This document shows, one piece after another, positions 33,776-42,703 of a stretch of 64,000 nucleotides of DNA. The notes below the pieces were generated by a model, which did no database searches, had not been told where the DNA came from, and saw only the letters and a program-made list of their open reading frames with translations. Source of the DNA: Bacteroidota bacterium (GTDB lineage: Bacteria; Bacteroidota; Bacteroidia; Chitinophagales; Saprospiraceae); contig JASBVF010000015.1 in NCBI GenBank assembly GCA_030147525.1, forward strand, positions 62,001 to 126,000, read 5' to 3'. Position numbers and translations under genes: made by a program. Within the stretch, counting starts at the first letter, position 1, and every line of letters begins with the position of its first letter.

Positions 33776-35731
33776 ATGAAAAAAGTTTTCAAATTCATCG
33801 CCTGGACGCTCGGCACCCTACTCGCCGTCCTGCTGCTCGCCTTTGTTGTTTTCCAGCTTTATTTCATGGAAATAAACCGCCAAGCGAAAAAAGCCCTGAA
33901 AGAAAAACCCACCCTCACCGAAAACGGCCACACTTTCCGTGACCTCAACGCCAACGGCAAGCTCGACCCCTACGAGGACAGCCATGCCACCCTCGAAGCC
34001 CGCATCGAAGACCTGCTCTCCCAGATGAACATCGAGGAAAAAGTAGGGCAGATGTGGCACCCGCCCATCGGCATCGGAGCGGAGGGGGAAATTTTGGGGA
34101 AACCAGACCCCGGGGCAATATTCTTCAACTCCACCTACCACCTGCTCCTCCACAAAAAAATCAGCCATTTCAACCTCTTCAAGATACCCAACCCCGCAGC
34201 CCACGCCGCATGGTACAACAAGCTGCAAAAAATTGCGGAGCAGGACCGCCTGGGCATCCCCGTCACCATCAGTTCTGACCCCCGACACGGGGCGTTGAAC
34301 TTCCTCGGCAACGATATGCTCTCCAGCCAATTTTCCAAATGGCCCGAGCCTATCGGCTTGGCAGCTACGGGCGACTCGCTGCTCACCGTCGAGTTCGGGC
34401 GCATCGCCAGCCAGGAGTACCGGGCGGTGGGCATCCGCACGGCGCTGCACCCCATGGCCGACCTCGCCACCGAGCCTCGCTGGGCACGCATCAACGGTAC
34501 TTTTGGGGAGGATGCCGGGCTTTCCGCCCGCCTGACCGCCGCCTACATCTTTGGCTTCCAGGGCGATAGCCTCGGCAGCGAGAGCGTTGCCTGCATGACC
34601 AAGCATTGGCCCGGCGGTGGGCCGCAGGAGAAGGGCGACGATGCCCACTTCCGCTACGGCATGAACCAGGTCTATCCCGGCAAAAACTTCGACTACCACC
34701 TCATTCCCTTCGAAGGGGCATTCAAGGCGCACACCGCAGCCATCATGCCCTACTATGGCGTCCCAGTCGGACAGACCTCCGAGGACGTCGGGATGAGCTT
34801 CAACAAGGAAATCATTACGGACTTGCTCCGCAAAAAACATGGCTACGACGGCGTCGTCTGCACCGATTGGGGCATCCTCAAAGGGTTTGGGATTTTGGGC
34901 TGGGAATTGGTGGAAGCCAAAGACCACGGCGTCCGGCACCTCAGCGTACCGGAAAAAATCAAAAAAGCCATCGAGGCGGGCGTTGACCAGTTCGGCGGCA
35001 ACGACCTGACGGACGAACTGCTGCAACTCGTGCGCTCCGGCGCCATCGGCGAGCAGCGCATTGACGAGTCGGTGCGCCGCCTGCTGCGGGTGAAGTTTCA
35101 GCTTGGCTTGTTCGACAACCCCTACGTTGACGAAGGGAAAACGGGCGAAATAGTGGGCAGGGCCGACTTTGTCGAAAAGGGCTTGCTGGCGCAAAAGAAG
35201 TGCATCGTCCTATTGAAAAACGACACGCTCGCAAGCACTCCCGCACTGCCCTTGCAGCGCCGTGCCAAGGTTTATGTGGAAAACATTTCACGGGAAGCCG
35301 TTTCAAAATACGCCACCGTGACGGACTCGCTCGCCGATGCCGATTTTGCCATCCTTCGCCTGCAAACCCCCTGGGAGCCTCGAAATGGCGACTTCATCGA
35401 GTCGTTTTTCCATCAGGGCTACCTCGATTTCAAGGAGCCTGAGCGCAGCCACATCCTGGACATTTTGATGAAAAAACCAACCATCGTTTGCATCTACATG
35501 GACCGCCCGGCTGTCATGCCGGAGATTGCCGCCTATTCTGCGGGGCTGCTCGTGGACTTCGGCGTTTCGGACGAGGCGCTGCTGAAGGTCGTGTTCGGCG
35601 GCTTCAACCCCACCGGGCGGTTGCCTTTCGAGCTGCCCGCCTCCATGCAGTCGGTGGAGCGGCAGCAGGAGGATGTGCCCTTCGACTCCGGGGATGCGCT
35701 GTTCAAATTTGGGGCGGGGTTGGGCTATTGA
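33776..35731 (+). CDS. Glycoside hydrolase family 3 enzyme, membrane-anchored
   Basis: 651 residues. An N-terminal membrane helix (about 6-30) without an obvious cleavage site suggests an anchored protein. An EF-hand-like calcium loop DLNANGKLDPYED (56-68) precedes the GH3 barrel. Motifs include SSDPRHG near 167, KHWPGGG near 276 and the probable nucleophile Asp364 in VVCTDWG. The C-terminal domain (about 440-650) is the alpha/beta sandwich. It should release sugars from beta-glycosides; the exact sugar is unknown. The convergent GH20 enzyme also has an N-terminal membrane helix, which suggests joint action on amino-sugar glycans. Confidence 0.92.
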   Translation: MKKVFKFIAWTLGTLLAVLLLAFVVFQLYFMEINRQAKKALKEKPTLTENGHTFRDLNANGKLDPYEDSHATLEARIEDLLSQMNIEEKVGQMWHPPIGIGAEGEILGKPDPGAIFFNSTYHLLLHKKISHFNLFKIPNPAAHAAWYNKLQKIAEQDRLGIPVTISSDPRHGALNFLGNDMLSSQFSKWPEPIGLAATGDSLLTVEFGRIASQEYRAVGIRTALHPMADLATEPRWARINGTFGEDAGLSARLTAAYIFGFQGDSLGSESVACMTKHWPGGGPQEKGDDAHFRYGMNQVYPGKNFDYHLIPFEGAFKAHTAAIMPYYGVPVGQTSEDVGMSFNKEIITDLLRKKHGYDGVVCTDWGILKGFGILGWELVEAKDHGVRHLSVPEKIKKAIEAGVDQFGGNDLTDELLQLVRSGAIGEQRIDESVRRLLRVKFQLGLFDNPYVDEGKTGEIVGRADFVEKGLLAQKKCIVLLKNDTLASTPALPLQRRAKVYVENISREAVSKYATVTDSLADADFAILRLQTPWEPRNGDFIESFFHQGYLDFKEPERSHILDILMKKPTIVCIYMDRPAVMPEIAAYSAGLLVDFGVSDEALLKVVFGGFNPTGRLPFELPASMQSVERQQEDVPFDSGDALFKFGAGLGY

Positions 35732-35777
35732 TTTTGGACATCATCATTCAGGCTTAGGTTGTTTGTGAAGGGAAAAG

Positions 35778-37946
35778 TTACATCCCCCATCGCAAATAAG
35801 CCGCAGCTCCCGCCGCTATCGTCCTGTCCTTAAACCGCTGCCAGCCCAGCGCTAAACCTCCTTTTTCTTCCCTGGCTTTGGCTTGTTGCAACTGCTTTTC
35901 CAGGCTCAGGAGGGCTTTCAGGCTCCGCTCCAACCCACCTTTTTTGTTCCGACTCAACCAGAGGCGGCGGTGTTCGGCAATGACCTGATTGCACAAGCCC
36001 TGCATTTTTTCCAAATGGGAGATGCGCTGGTCTTTTGACAGGCTGTTGCGTTTTGAAATGTAGTGCTTTAGCGAAGCGCCGAGGCGAACCATTTCGAGGG
36101 AATTCTTGAATTCCGCTTTAATTATCGCAGCATCCGGAACCGCTGGGTGCGCTGCATCGAGGTGGGTCTCCAGTGAATCGAGGTATGCCATCAGTTCTTC
36201 GAAACGAAAAGGCTGCCGTGGTACTAGCTTCTGTCGCATGATTGCTGACATTTCTTCGTCCAAAAAGCGGGAAACCGCTTTGCCCATCGAGCCGATGAGG
36301 GCATCGTAAAGGACATCATCCATCAGCCCAAGTTGGAGCGAGAGCATGCTCAGGGTCATGTTGGGCATGGGAAATTCCTCGAATTGGTTGTACCTGCCCA
36401 GGTCGAGCACAAAGCTGCCCATGCGACCAGTGGTATCACGGAAGGTGTGAATGTTCAGGTAGTCTTGAAGCAAAGTCGCTTCCCGGCAGGCGGGGTTCCA
36501 GCTAAGTGCAGCGCCCCAAGCGAAGCCTGCATAGCTGACAGGCAGGTATTGCCAATGCCCCAAATCGCCCCAATCGGTGAGCAACATGCCCTTTGCGCCG
36601 TAACGAATGCCATTTTCGACTGCGCTGGCGATGTTGCCCATCATGTTGTCGGTGCGTCCGCCGAGGCTCGTCCAACTGCTGGTGCCGGGGCAAACGAGGA
36701 ACTCCAAACCCGATTTTTGCAGGCGCTGACTGCGGGTGTTGAAGGGGTGTTCCGCTTCGTAGCCCCATTCCAACAGGGTGATGTCCTTGGGCAGTTTTCC
36801 TGAAATTTCCGGGTACTTGCTCACGATGTCGCCCCACATCCACATTTGCTTGCCGTTTTGTTTTGCCAACTCGTTCATTTTCACAACGTAATCAACATAT
36901 ACCTGCCCGACGCCATTTTCCTTTGCCGCCGCTTTGCTTTTGCCCTCCCCCAGTTCAAAAGGCTCATCCAGGTTCGTATTGAAAATGTGCGAGGTGAAAT
37001 TCGGCAGCAGGTCGGCGGTCATTTGTTTGACCAACTCAAGGCTACGGGGATCGTAGGGGTCGAGTGTGGTTTTTATTTTCAGGAATGGTATGGCGGCGTA
37101 GCCATCCGGGCATTCCGCCAGGTCTTGAAAACGCTCCGTCGCCAGCCATGCCTGCATATGCCCCAGCGAGTTCTGGTTAGGCGCCAGTTCGATGAAGCGT
37201 TCCCGGCAGTAAGCGTCCAATTGCTGGATTTCGTCACCGGTGAGCGGTGTTTGATTTGCTTCCCACAGTTCCCTGAATGAAGGGTAAGCAAAAGAAAAGC
37301 CTTCTACATAAAGTTGCAAATGATTGATTTTCAAGGCGGATAGCTGGTCCACCATTTGGAGCAGGGTCTCCAGCGATGGCACTTTGTCCCGGCTGATGTC
37401 CAGCATCACGCCCCTGATGGGCATGGCTGGAAAATCTTCGATTTCCAGGCAGGGCAACCCTCCGGGATTAGCCCGGTGCAACTGTCCCAACGTTTTCAGG
37501 GCATAAAACAAACCCTGCGGATGGCTGTAAAATACCTCCACTTTTCCGGGTGATACGTTCAACCGGTAGCCTTCCTGCGGCAAACCTGTCTGCTTCAGGC
37601 AGTGCAGCGTACCGCCAAGCGCTGGTTTTGCCAGAAGGCTCAATCCTTTTCCCAGGTTGTTAGCCGCCATCGCCTGCACGTCCGGCGCTGCCTCAAAGGT
37701 CAGGGGGGAGGGAAGGCGGCAAACGCCATTTTTTCGCTCCAGCTTTTGGGGATAGGGGAGGAGTTGAGCGGCAGTGGCAGGGACGGCAATTGTAGCAGGA
37801 ACAGCAGTCGTGGGAGCAACGGCGGCAGGGGCGTACTTTTTGTCTTGCAGGGAATTGTAATAAAACTGTAGAACAATGACACCCACCACTACCAGGATAG
37901 TTAAAGTGAGCAGGAGGTATTTCAACACTTTCAGGATGATTTTCAT
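35778..37946 (-). CDS. GH20-like beta-hexosaminidase, membrane-anchored
   Basis: 722 residues from the ATG at 37946. An N-terminal membrane helix (KVLKYLLLTLTILVVVGVIVLQF) is followed by an Ala/Pro/Thr-rich linker. Residues about 60-165 form a GH20b-like zincin-fold domain (VEVFYSHPQGLFYALKTLGQL). Residues 170-500 form the TIM barrel (MPIRGVMLDISRDKVPSLETL, NHLQLYVEGFSFAYPSF) with the catalytic Asp327-Glu328 in NTNLDEPFELG. The usual GGDE is replaced by NLDE, so it belongs to a diverged branch. It probably removes N-acetylhexosamine residues. Confidence 0.85.
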   Translation of the reverse strand: MKIILKVLKYLLLTLTILVVVGVIVLQFYYNSLQDKKYAPAAVAPTTAVPATIAVPATAAQLLPYPQKLERKNGVCRLPSPLTFEAAPDVQAMAANNLGKGLSLLAKPALGGTLHCLKQTGLPQEGYRLNVSPGKVEVFYSHPQGLFYALKTLGQLHRANPGGLPCLEIEDFPAMPIRGVMLDISRDKVPSLETLLQMVDQLSALKINHLQLYVEGFSFAYPSFRELWEANQTPLTGDEIQQLDAYCRERFIELAPNQNSLGHMQAWLATERFQDLAECPDGYAAIPFLKIKTTLDPYDPRSLELVKQMTADLLPNFTSHIFNTNLDEPFELGEGKSKAAAKENGVGQVYVDYVVKMNELAKQNGKQMWMWGDIVSKYPEISGKLPKDITLLEWGYEAEHPFNTRSQRLQKSGLEFLVCPGTSSWTSLGGRTDNMMGNIASAVENGIRYGAKGMLLTDWGDLGHWQYLPVSYAGFAWGAALSWNPACREATLLQDYLNIHTFRDTTGRMGSFVLDLGRYNQFEEFPMPNMTLSMLSLQLGLMDDVLYDALIGSMGKAVSRFLDEEMSAIMRQKLVPRQPFRFEELMAYLDSLETHLDAAHPAVPDAAIIKAEFKNSLEMVRLGASLKHYISKRNSLSKDQRISHLEKMQGLCNQVIAEHRRLWLSRNKKGGLERSLKALLSLEKQLQQAKAREEKGGLALGWQRFKDRTIAAGAAAYLRWGM

Positions 37947-38087
37947 GATTTTAAAAGTTGGTGTTTTAATATTTTGCGCAACGTTGCCCAACATAGTCCG
38001 GGTGTAAAGATAGAATTCTTCGGAGCTATGCTCGAAGTGTATTTCTAAGGAAAGTAATGCTCCAAAACGATTTCTTACACCAACAAA

Positions 38088-38112
38088 AAAAGGGCCACCC
38101 CAAAGGAACAGC
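38088..38112 (-). terminator. Hairpin with T run, minus strand
   Basis: On the minus strand an AGGGC/GCCCT stem is followed by seven T. It lies upstream of the GH20 gene and would end a transcript coming from higher coordinates; no clear gene ends just before it. Confidence 0.4.
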
Positions 38113-38132
38113 CCTGATTTCGATTAACCTTG

Positions 38133-38150
38133 TTAATCAAAATAAATGAC
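38133..38150 (+). repeat. Leader motif copy 1
   Basis: TTAATCAAAATAAATGAC, the first of three copies (others at 38705 and 39347). Here the ATG opens only a five-codon frame and no promoter like those of copies 2 and 3 is seen upstream. It overlaps the small palindrome GATTAAC-CTT-GTTAATC (38122-38138). Confidence 0.7.
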
Positions 38151-38668
38151 GTTCCAAAGATAGCAAAACCCGCCGTTCTACCCAACCAAAAATGGCATTT
38201 TCCGGTCGCTCCGCCCGCTCCCTTTTCAGTAGGGCCTCCATTCCATTCTGGCATCAATATCGTGCTACACTTCGCTTGCGCCTTCGCAGGGGGCGGGCGC
38301 AGCTTCGTTCCGCAATTCCCCGCTGCAGCTTTATCATTGAGCCGCCACTCCGTTCAGGCGATGAAAGCGGCATTGCTTTCAATGAGCCTCCGCTTCGCTC
38401 TACCGATACTATCGCACCCCGCCCCGACGCTCGGGGCTTTTGTTTGCGCCGTTCAGCCCACTTGCGCATTACCGAGTTCCGCTGGCGCTCTACAATCAAA
38501 GCTGGATTTGCAGTTCGATGAAGCTCCGCAGCGTGACATCCAGCGGTATTTGTGGTTTGATTTGTTTTGGCATTTAGGGGACGTTTGCGGAGGTTCGGTT
38601 GGCGCTGTTTTGCTTATTTTTAGGTCAGTTTATTTTTAAAAATATTTTTACAATCATTTGATTTTCAG
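38151..38668. other. Gene-free stretch with short repeats
   Basis: About 520 bases between the GH20 promoter area and the next leader motif. Open frames here run on several strands with unlikely composition and are not called. Two related words (GAGCCGCCACTCCGTT and GAGCCTCCGCTTCGCT) lie 51 bases apart near 38339-38405, and there is a strong hairpin at 38421. I see no gene in it. Confidence 0.5.
38421..38441 (+). terminator. Intrinsic-terminator-like hairpin
   Basis: Perfect 7-bp stem GCCCCGA / TCGGGGC with a 3-nt loop, then TTTTGTTT. No gene is seen directly upstream on the plus strand, so its transcript is unknown. Confidence 0.5.
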
Positions 38669-38722
38669 TTGTTTATGTCATTTTATTGACTTATCTTGTA
38701 GGAGTTAATCAAAATAAATGAC
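38669..38722 (+). promoter_or_regulatory. Promoter and leader motif copy 2
   Basis: TTG (38669-38671), 20 nt, TATCTTGT (38692-38699), then TTAATCAAAATAAATGAC (38705-38722). The whole block is similar to the one at 39309-39366, so promoter and leader were duplicated together. The ATG in the motif opens a 182-codon frame on the plus strand. Confidence 0.55.
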
Positions 38723-39250
38723 ACCGTTTTCAGTATCCCGCCCATCGTTGGCGCTTTCGTCTTTTTCTTCCTTTGGGGTGGGTGGCAGTCGCCGCCCTTC
38801 CCCTTGTTCTGGTGCCGCCGCCGCTGCTTTTGTCGCCTCGCTCCGTGGTGCGGGTATCCCGGCTTCTTCGGTTTTTACTTCCTGCGGTGCGGGTGCGCCG
38901 TCGCTGGTGGCGGCGGCCTTTCCCGGTTGCCAGTTCTTTAGTGCTGCCGCCCCTGCTTTTTGTGGCTTGGGCAGCCGTGCCTTTGCAGCCCGTGCCGCTT
39001 CGCTGGTGCGTTCTTTGGCAGCTTCTCCCACCCCGCTTTGGGTCTGTTTTCCGGGTAGGGCTTGCCCGGCTGGTATTGCTCCCCGCCGTTCCTGGGTTTC
39101 TTGCGGCTCTGGTTCTTGGTCGGAGTGCGTCCTTGCTGCTGGTCTGGGTGTTCCGGTGCTGGTGTTTCTTCCCGTTGGCGTCGTGCCTCCTTCGGGGTGG
39201 GGCAGTTGGTCGGGTTTGGGCGGTGGTTGGTGGTTCCTGCCCGTTTTCAA
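38705..39250 (-). CDS. Low-complexity Ala/Pro/Glu/Lys-rich hypothetical protein
   Basis: 181 residues from a TTG start preceded by an AGAAGGG-type ribosome site. The protein is charged and disordered (many A, P, E, K, T; no predicted fold) and ends GVIYFD. Composition is plausible for a linker-rich mobile-element protein. However, the plus strand is open over the same span (38718-39266, 182 residues, rich in Ser, Ala, Gly and Cys) and has the better promoter. Which strand is coding cannot be decided here; the minus strand has the more protein-like composition. Confidence 0.35.
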   Translation of the reverse strand: MKTGRNHQPPPKPDQLPHPEGGTTPTGRNTSTGTPRPAARTHSDQEPEPQETQERRGAIPAGQALPGKQTQSGVGEAAKERTSEAARAAKARLPKPQKAGAAALKNWQPGKAAATSDGAPAPQEVKTEEAGIPAPRSEATKAAAAAPEQGEGRRLPPTPKEEKDESANDGRDTENGVIYFD

Positions 39251-39308
39251 TGCCCTTCTTTTTTGATAATTTGAAGATAAAAAAATGTATTAAATAATTG
39301 ACTGTCAG

Positions 39309-39366
39309 TTGTTTAATTCAAACATTCTGTTTATCTTTAGGTATTGTTAATCACAAAATAAATGAC
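39309..39366 (+). promoter_or_regulatory. Promoter and leader motif copy 3
   Basis: TTG (39309-39311), 20 nt, TATCTTTA (39332-39339), then TTAATCACAAAATAAATGAC (39347-39366). The ATG in the motif is followed by a stop after three codons; the real gene starts eight bases further on at 39370. Confidence 0.6.
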
Positions 39367-39369
39367 AAA

Positions 39370-39684
39370 ATGACAAGCACAACTTACCTCGCACAAAGCG
39401 TTGAGGCTGCCCGCATAGCTTCCGCCGAGCGGCAGATGGAGCCGCCACCTTCCATCGAGTTTCCTTTTGACATCGAGCCTATTTTCAGGCAATTCAAGGT
39501 ATTTCTTCCGCCCCCTTATTTCTTTCCCGAAATCGCTTGCCCCGGTAAGGCGAAAGAGGAGGGCATGAGGTTCATACGCTTGGTTGTGCCTTACGGCAAA
39601 GGGCATTATTCCGTCCATGCCGCCCCCTGGGCCAGTGCGGAACAGGTCTCCGAAGAATTGGAAGGCTGGATGCTCCCGTTTTAG
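39370..39684 (+). CDS. Small hypothetical mobile-element protein
   Basis: 104 residues from the ATG at 39370, chosen because it directly follows the promoter-leader block. No domain is recognised. The sequence contains a proline-rich middle (EPPPSIEFPFDIEPIFRQFKVFLPPPYFF) and an aromatic C-terminus. It is probably carried by the integrated element. Confidence 0.55.
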   Translation: MTSTTYLAQSVEAARIASAERQMEPPPSIEFPFDIEPIFRQFKVFLPPPYFFPEIACPGKAKEEGMRFIRLVVPYGKGHYSVHAAPWASAEQVSEELEGWMLPF

Positions 39685-39882
39685 CTTTTTTCCCTGCTGC
39701 GCAGTTAGTACAGGCTTAGTTTTCGTAACCAGTTCCTTTGAGAAATAGCCTACCCGGTTAGCGGGATAATCTGAAAGCGAACGGCGCTTTTCCCTCCCTG
39801 TGCGGCAACAGGTTGGGCAGGGGGTGCAGCATCCCGGTCAAACACTGCACGCTTTTCAAAAACAATTTAACTTTATTTTACT

Positions 39883-40530
39883 ATGAAAAATCTGCTTCCA
39901 ATTTCAGACATCAAAAAACTCGAAACCCTCGAAACCCGCTATATGCCCGGCAACCCCCGCTCCTACCGCCTCGACCTCGGAAAAGGCGTCCTGAACCTCG
40001 AAGGAAGGCAACAGGTCACCAAGCCCGGTGAGACGTTCAAGGTCATCCCCGTTGCATTTCGTTGCTTGGAGGATGGGCTTTTCGGGCAGCCCGTCAAGAA
40101 ATGGTGCGAGGTCTATTTTGTGAACGAGGAAGGACACGTTGGCGTGTTCATGTTCCACGGGTTCAGCGTCCAGAACCTGAGCGAGGCAGCCCGTGACCTT
40201 TTCTACGAAAAACGGGGCTTGTGCGAGGTGCTTTGGACGGTGAAGCTGGAAAAGAAGACCAACAAAGAAGGCGCTCCCTACTTCATGGCTTTCTTCGATT
40301 TCACGCCGCTCCCAAAAAAGGAACTGGAAAAACACCGCCACCTCGTTCAGGACATCGAAGCCACCCATTTCCACATCTACCGCTCCGATACGATGGAAGC
40401 CAAAACGCTCTTTGCCGAGAATTACAGTACCCACCTGGAGCCGACCCGTGCCGAAGTTGAAGCGGAGAAGGAACGGCAAACCGCCCTGCTGACAGAGTTC
40501 ACGCCGAAGGAGGAAAGAAAGGCAGCCTGA
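39883..40530 (+). CDS. Hypothetical mobile-element protein
   Basis: 215 residues. A mixed beta/alpha sequence with a KPGETFKVIPVAFRCLEDGLFGQPVKKWCEVYFVNEEGHVGVFMFHGFSV core and a charged helical tail. No family is recognised. A strong terminator follows, so it is probably a single-gene unit. Its location next to the ArdC-like gene suggests a role in the element. Confidence 0.65.
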   Translation: MKNLLPISDIKKLETLETRYMPGNPRSYRLDLGKGVLNLEGRQQVTKPGETFKVIPVAFRCLEDGLFGQPVKKWCEVYFVNEEGHVGVFMFHGFSVQNLSEAARDLFYEKRGLCEVLWTVKLEKKTNKEGAPYFMAFFDFTPLPKKELEKHRHLVQDIEATHFHIYRSDTMEAKTLFAENYSTHLEPTRAEVEAEKERQTALLTEFTPKEERKAA

Positions 40531-40556
40531 AAATAAGTTGTCATTTGTCCATCCTC

Positions 40557-40585
40557 GCCCCCGGCTGAAAGGTCGGGGGCTTTCT
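40557..40585 (+). terminator. Terminator between hypothetical and ArdC-like genes
   Basis: Perfect 7-bp stem GCCCCCG / CGGGGGC with a 10-nt loop, followed by TTTCTC, 27 bases after the stop codon. Confidence 0.75.
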
Positions 40586-40661
40586 CCCACTAATTTTCAA
40601 ACCAATCCAGCCTTTCCGCTTCTGGCGGACAGAGGCTGCTTTGTCAAAAATCAACCAAGCC

Positions 40662-41546
40662 ATGAAAAAGGATAAATTTGAAGAAATGACCGCCCGCATC
40701 ATTTCACAGCTTGAAAAAGGCGTCGTGCCGTGGCGTCGCACCTGGAACCAAATTGTGATGGGCGCAGCCCGAAACCATTTCACGGGCTACACATACCGGG
40801 GCATCAACCGTTTCATGTTGGACGGGTTCGAGGTGCCACGCTTCGCCACCTTTCACCAAATCAGCGGAGCGGGTCACCGGGTCAGAAAGGGCGCAAAATC
40901 CCTCCCCATCTATTTCTGGAAAATGCTCTTTTTCGATGCCGACGGCAAGCGGGTCGAAACGAAAAAAGAGGCTGAAAAAGTAGTGCCTTTCGTCTCCGAG
41001 TACCGGGTTTTCAACGTCCTCGACATCGAGGGCTTCACCGTCGATATGTTCCAAGAAGAGAAGCCAGAAGCCGTCCCCGCCCGGATTGAAGAGTGTGAAG
41101 CCATCCTTTCCGGTAACCCGCACCAAGTCGCCAAGGGCGAACCCGCCTATTCGCCCCTGTTCGACAAACTGTTCATGCCCGACCTCGCCGAATTTGAAAG
41201 CCCGGAGAAATATTACCACACCTATTTCCACGAGTTGAGCCACTGGACGGGCCATTCCTCCCGCCTGAACCGTGAAATCAGGAACACGTTTGGCTCTGAA
41301 AAATACAGCCGGGAGGAACTCGTTGCCGAGATGTCCGCCTCGTTCCTCGCCGCCCATTGCGGCATCGTCGTTGAGGGTTTGGTGGAGAACACCGCAGCCT
41401 ACCTGCAATCCTGGATAAACGCCCTGCACGGCGATGCCCGCCTCCTGATGACCGCCGCCAGCGCCGCCGAGAAAGCCGCCAATTTCCTCCTCAAAACCGA
41501 GGCAAGGGAAGTCGAAATCACCGGAGAAATGCGGCAAGCAGCATGA
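40662..41546 (+). CDS. ArdC-like ssDNA-binding zincin antirestriction protein
   Basis: 294 residues from the ATG at 40662. The N-terminal ArdC-type ssDNA-binding domain (about 1-125) has PWRRTW near 23 and YRGINR near 45. The C-terminal metallopeptidase-like domain carries HELSH (190-194) with a third ligand Glu223 in EELVAEMSASFL. ArdC-type proteins protect incoming DNA from restriction during transfer. This is the clearest sign that the element once moved, or still moves, between cells. Confidence 0.88.
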   Translation: MKKDKFEEMTARIISQLEKGVVPWRRTWNQIVMGAARNHFTGYTYRGINRFMLDGFEVPRFATFHQISGAGHRVRKGAKSLPIYFWKMLFFDADGKRVETKKEAEKVVPFVSEYRVFNVLDIEGFTVDMFQEEKPEAVPARIEECEAILSGNPHQVAKGEPAYSPLFDKLFMPDLAEFESPEKYYHTYFHELSHWTGHSSRLNREIRNTFGSEKYSREELVAEMSASFLAAHCGIVVEGLVENTAAYLQSWINALHGDARLLMTAASAAEKAANFLLKTEAREVEITGEMRQAA

Positions 41547-41621
41547 GCCAAAAAGGAGTAAAGGCAGCCAGTTTCCCGGCTGCCTTCACTGCTTTTTGTC
41601 ATCCGCCTCTGGCGGACCCTT

Positions 41622-42530
41622 CCCCACCCAGCGCAGCGGTGTGGCAATCGGAAGACCCCCAACGCACAACCCAAAGGCACTGCCGCAGCCAGTTCTGCCA
41701 GCCAGTTCGTTTCTCTCCCAGCCTTGCAGCCCAGGCAGCCGCAGCGCCCCGCAGCAGGCACAGCGCCGTCGTTTCACTGCACATGGTTCCGTTTCACTTT
41801 GTCGCTGTCCCTGCTTTCCAGCCACCCACCACCGACCCAATCCGATTGCCACATACCAGTTCGTCCCACCCGAAAACTTGCCAACCCCACGGCCAAGCCA
41901 GCACCTCAACCTTTTGAGCAAACCCGCCGACCATCGCTCCCGGCATCGGTGCCGTCCCCGCAGCAGTAGTAGCGTCACCTCCGTACCTCCGGCGACGCTG
42001 CCACTGCTTTTTGCCAACCCAATCGACCCGCAAAAAATCCCACCCAGTGCAGCGGAGTGGAAAACGGATGCCCAACACAATCCCAAGCGGCTGCCGCAGC
42101 CAGTCCTGCAAGCCTGCTCGTGCCTCTCTTTCTTGCAGCCCAGGCAGCCGCAGCCGCCCCGCAGCAGGCGCAGCGCCGCCGTTTCACTTCACAAGGTTCC
42201 GTTTCACTTTGGCGCTGCCCCTGCTTTTCTGCCCTGCTTCCGCCAACGCAACCGTTTCCCACGACCTGGTTTGTCCCACCCGTTTGAAGAATTCCTCCAT
42301 CACCCCACCCACCCATTTCAGCGGTGTGAAAAACAGCCCCAATGCCCACAGCCAAGCGCCGGATGCAAGCTGCTACTTCCCGCTTTGCAGGTAAGCATCA
42401 GCCAGCATCCGCCGCCCCGCAGCAGGAGTAGCCGCAGTCATTTCACTTCGCACGGCTGTGTTCATGGCTATGGCTACCCCTGCTTTCATGCCCAAACACG
42501 GCAAAGGCAGGCTGTTTTTCACGGCGTAGT
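41622..42530. repeat. Field of diverged direct repeats
   Basis: About 900 bases with repeated blocks. The best pair is 41726 onward and 42135 onward: about 95 bases at roughly 85-90 percent identity, starting GCAGCCCAGGCAGCCGCAG, offset by 409 bases and preceded in both by a related CCCACCCAG(C/T)GCAGCGG block. Shorter fragments with CCCCGCAGCAG occur near 41958 and 42412. Long frames are open on both strands (323 codons plus, 166 minus), but composition is unlike protein. I treat it as non-coding or decayed. Confidence 0.65.
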
Positions 42531-42620
42531 TTGCCCCCTGCTTACCCACGAAAATCATCTATATTGAGCGTTTTGCTTATGGCTGAGTTGCCTTAAATGG
42601 GATAGGTGGTTTTTCTTACA

Positions 42621-42703
42621 GGAAAATATTCGCCCCAAACACAGTTTTACTGGAAAATATTCGTCAATTTTAACCCAACCCACCTTGCTAATGGAAAATA
42701 TTC
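42621..42703 (+). repeat. Three direct repeats GGAAAATATTC
   Basis: Copies at 42621, 42652 and 42693 (31 and 41 bases apart), each followed by a related word (GCCC, GTCA, TCCC). The last one overlaps the start codon of the decayed gene that follows. The core AATATT is palindromic, as in operator sites. Confidence 0.7.

Noticed and set aside
38192-38521. Overlapping frames on both strands containing short repeated words
   Set aside because: No start context, unlikely composition, and a terminator-like hairpin inside; not called as a gene.
41596-42567. 323-codon plus-strand frame
   Set aside because: Low-complexity Pro/Ser/His/Cys/Gln composition that follows the DNA repeats; minus frames are open too. 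Treated as a repeat field.
41622-42703. Possible CRISPR array (repeats near 41.6-42.7 kb)
   Set aside because: Repeats are few, unequal in length and diverged, spacers are not regular, and no cas gene is in the window.
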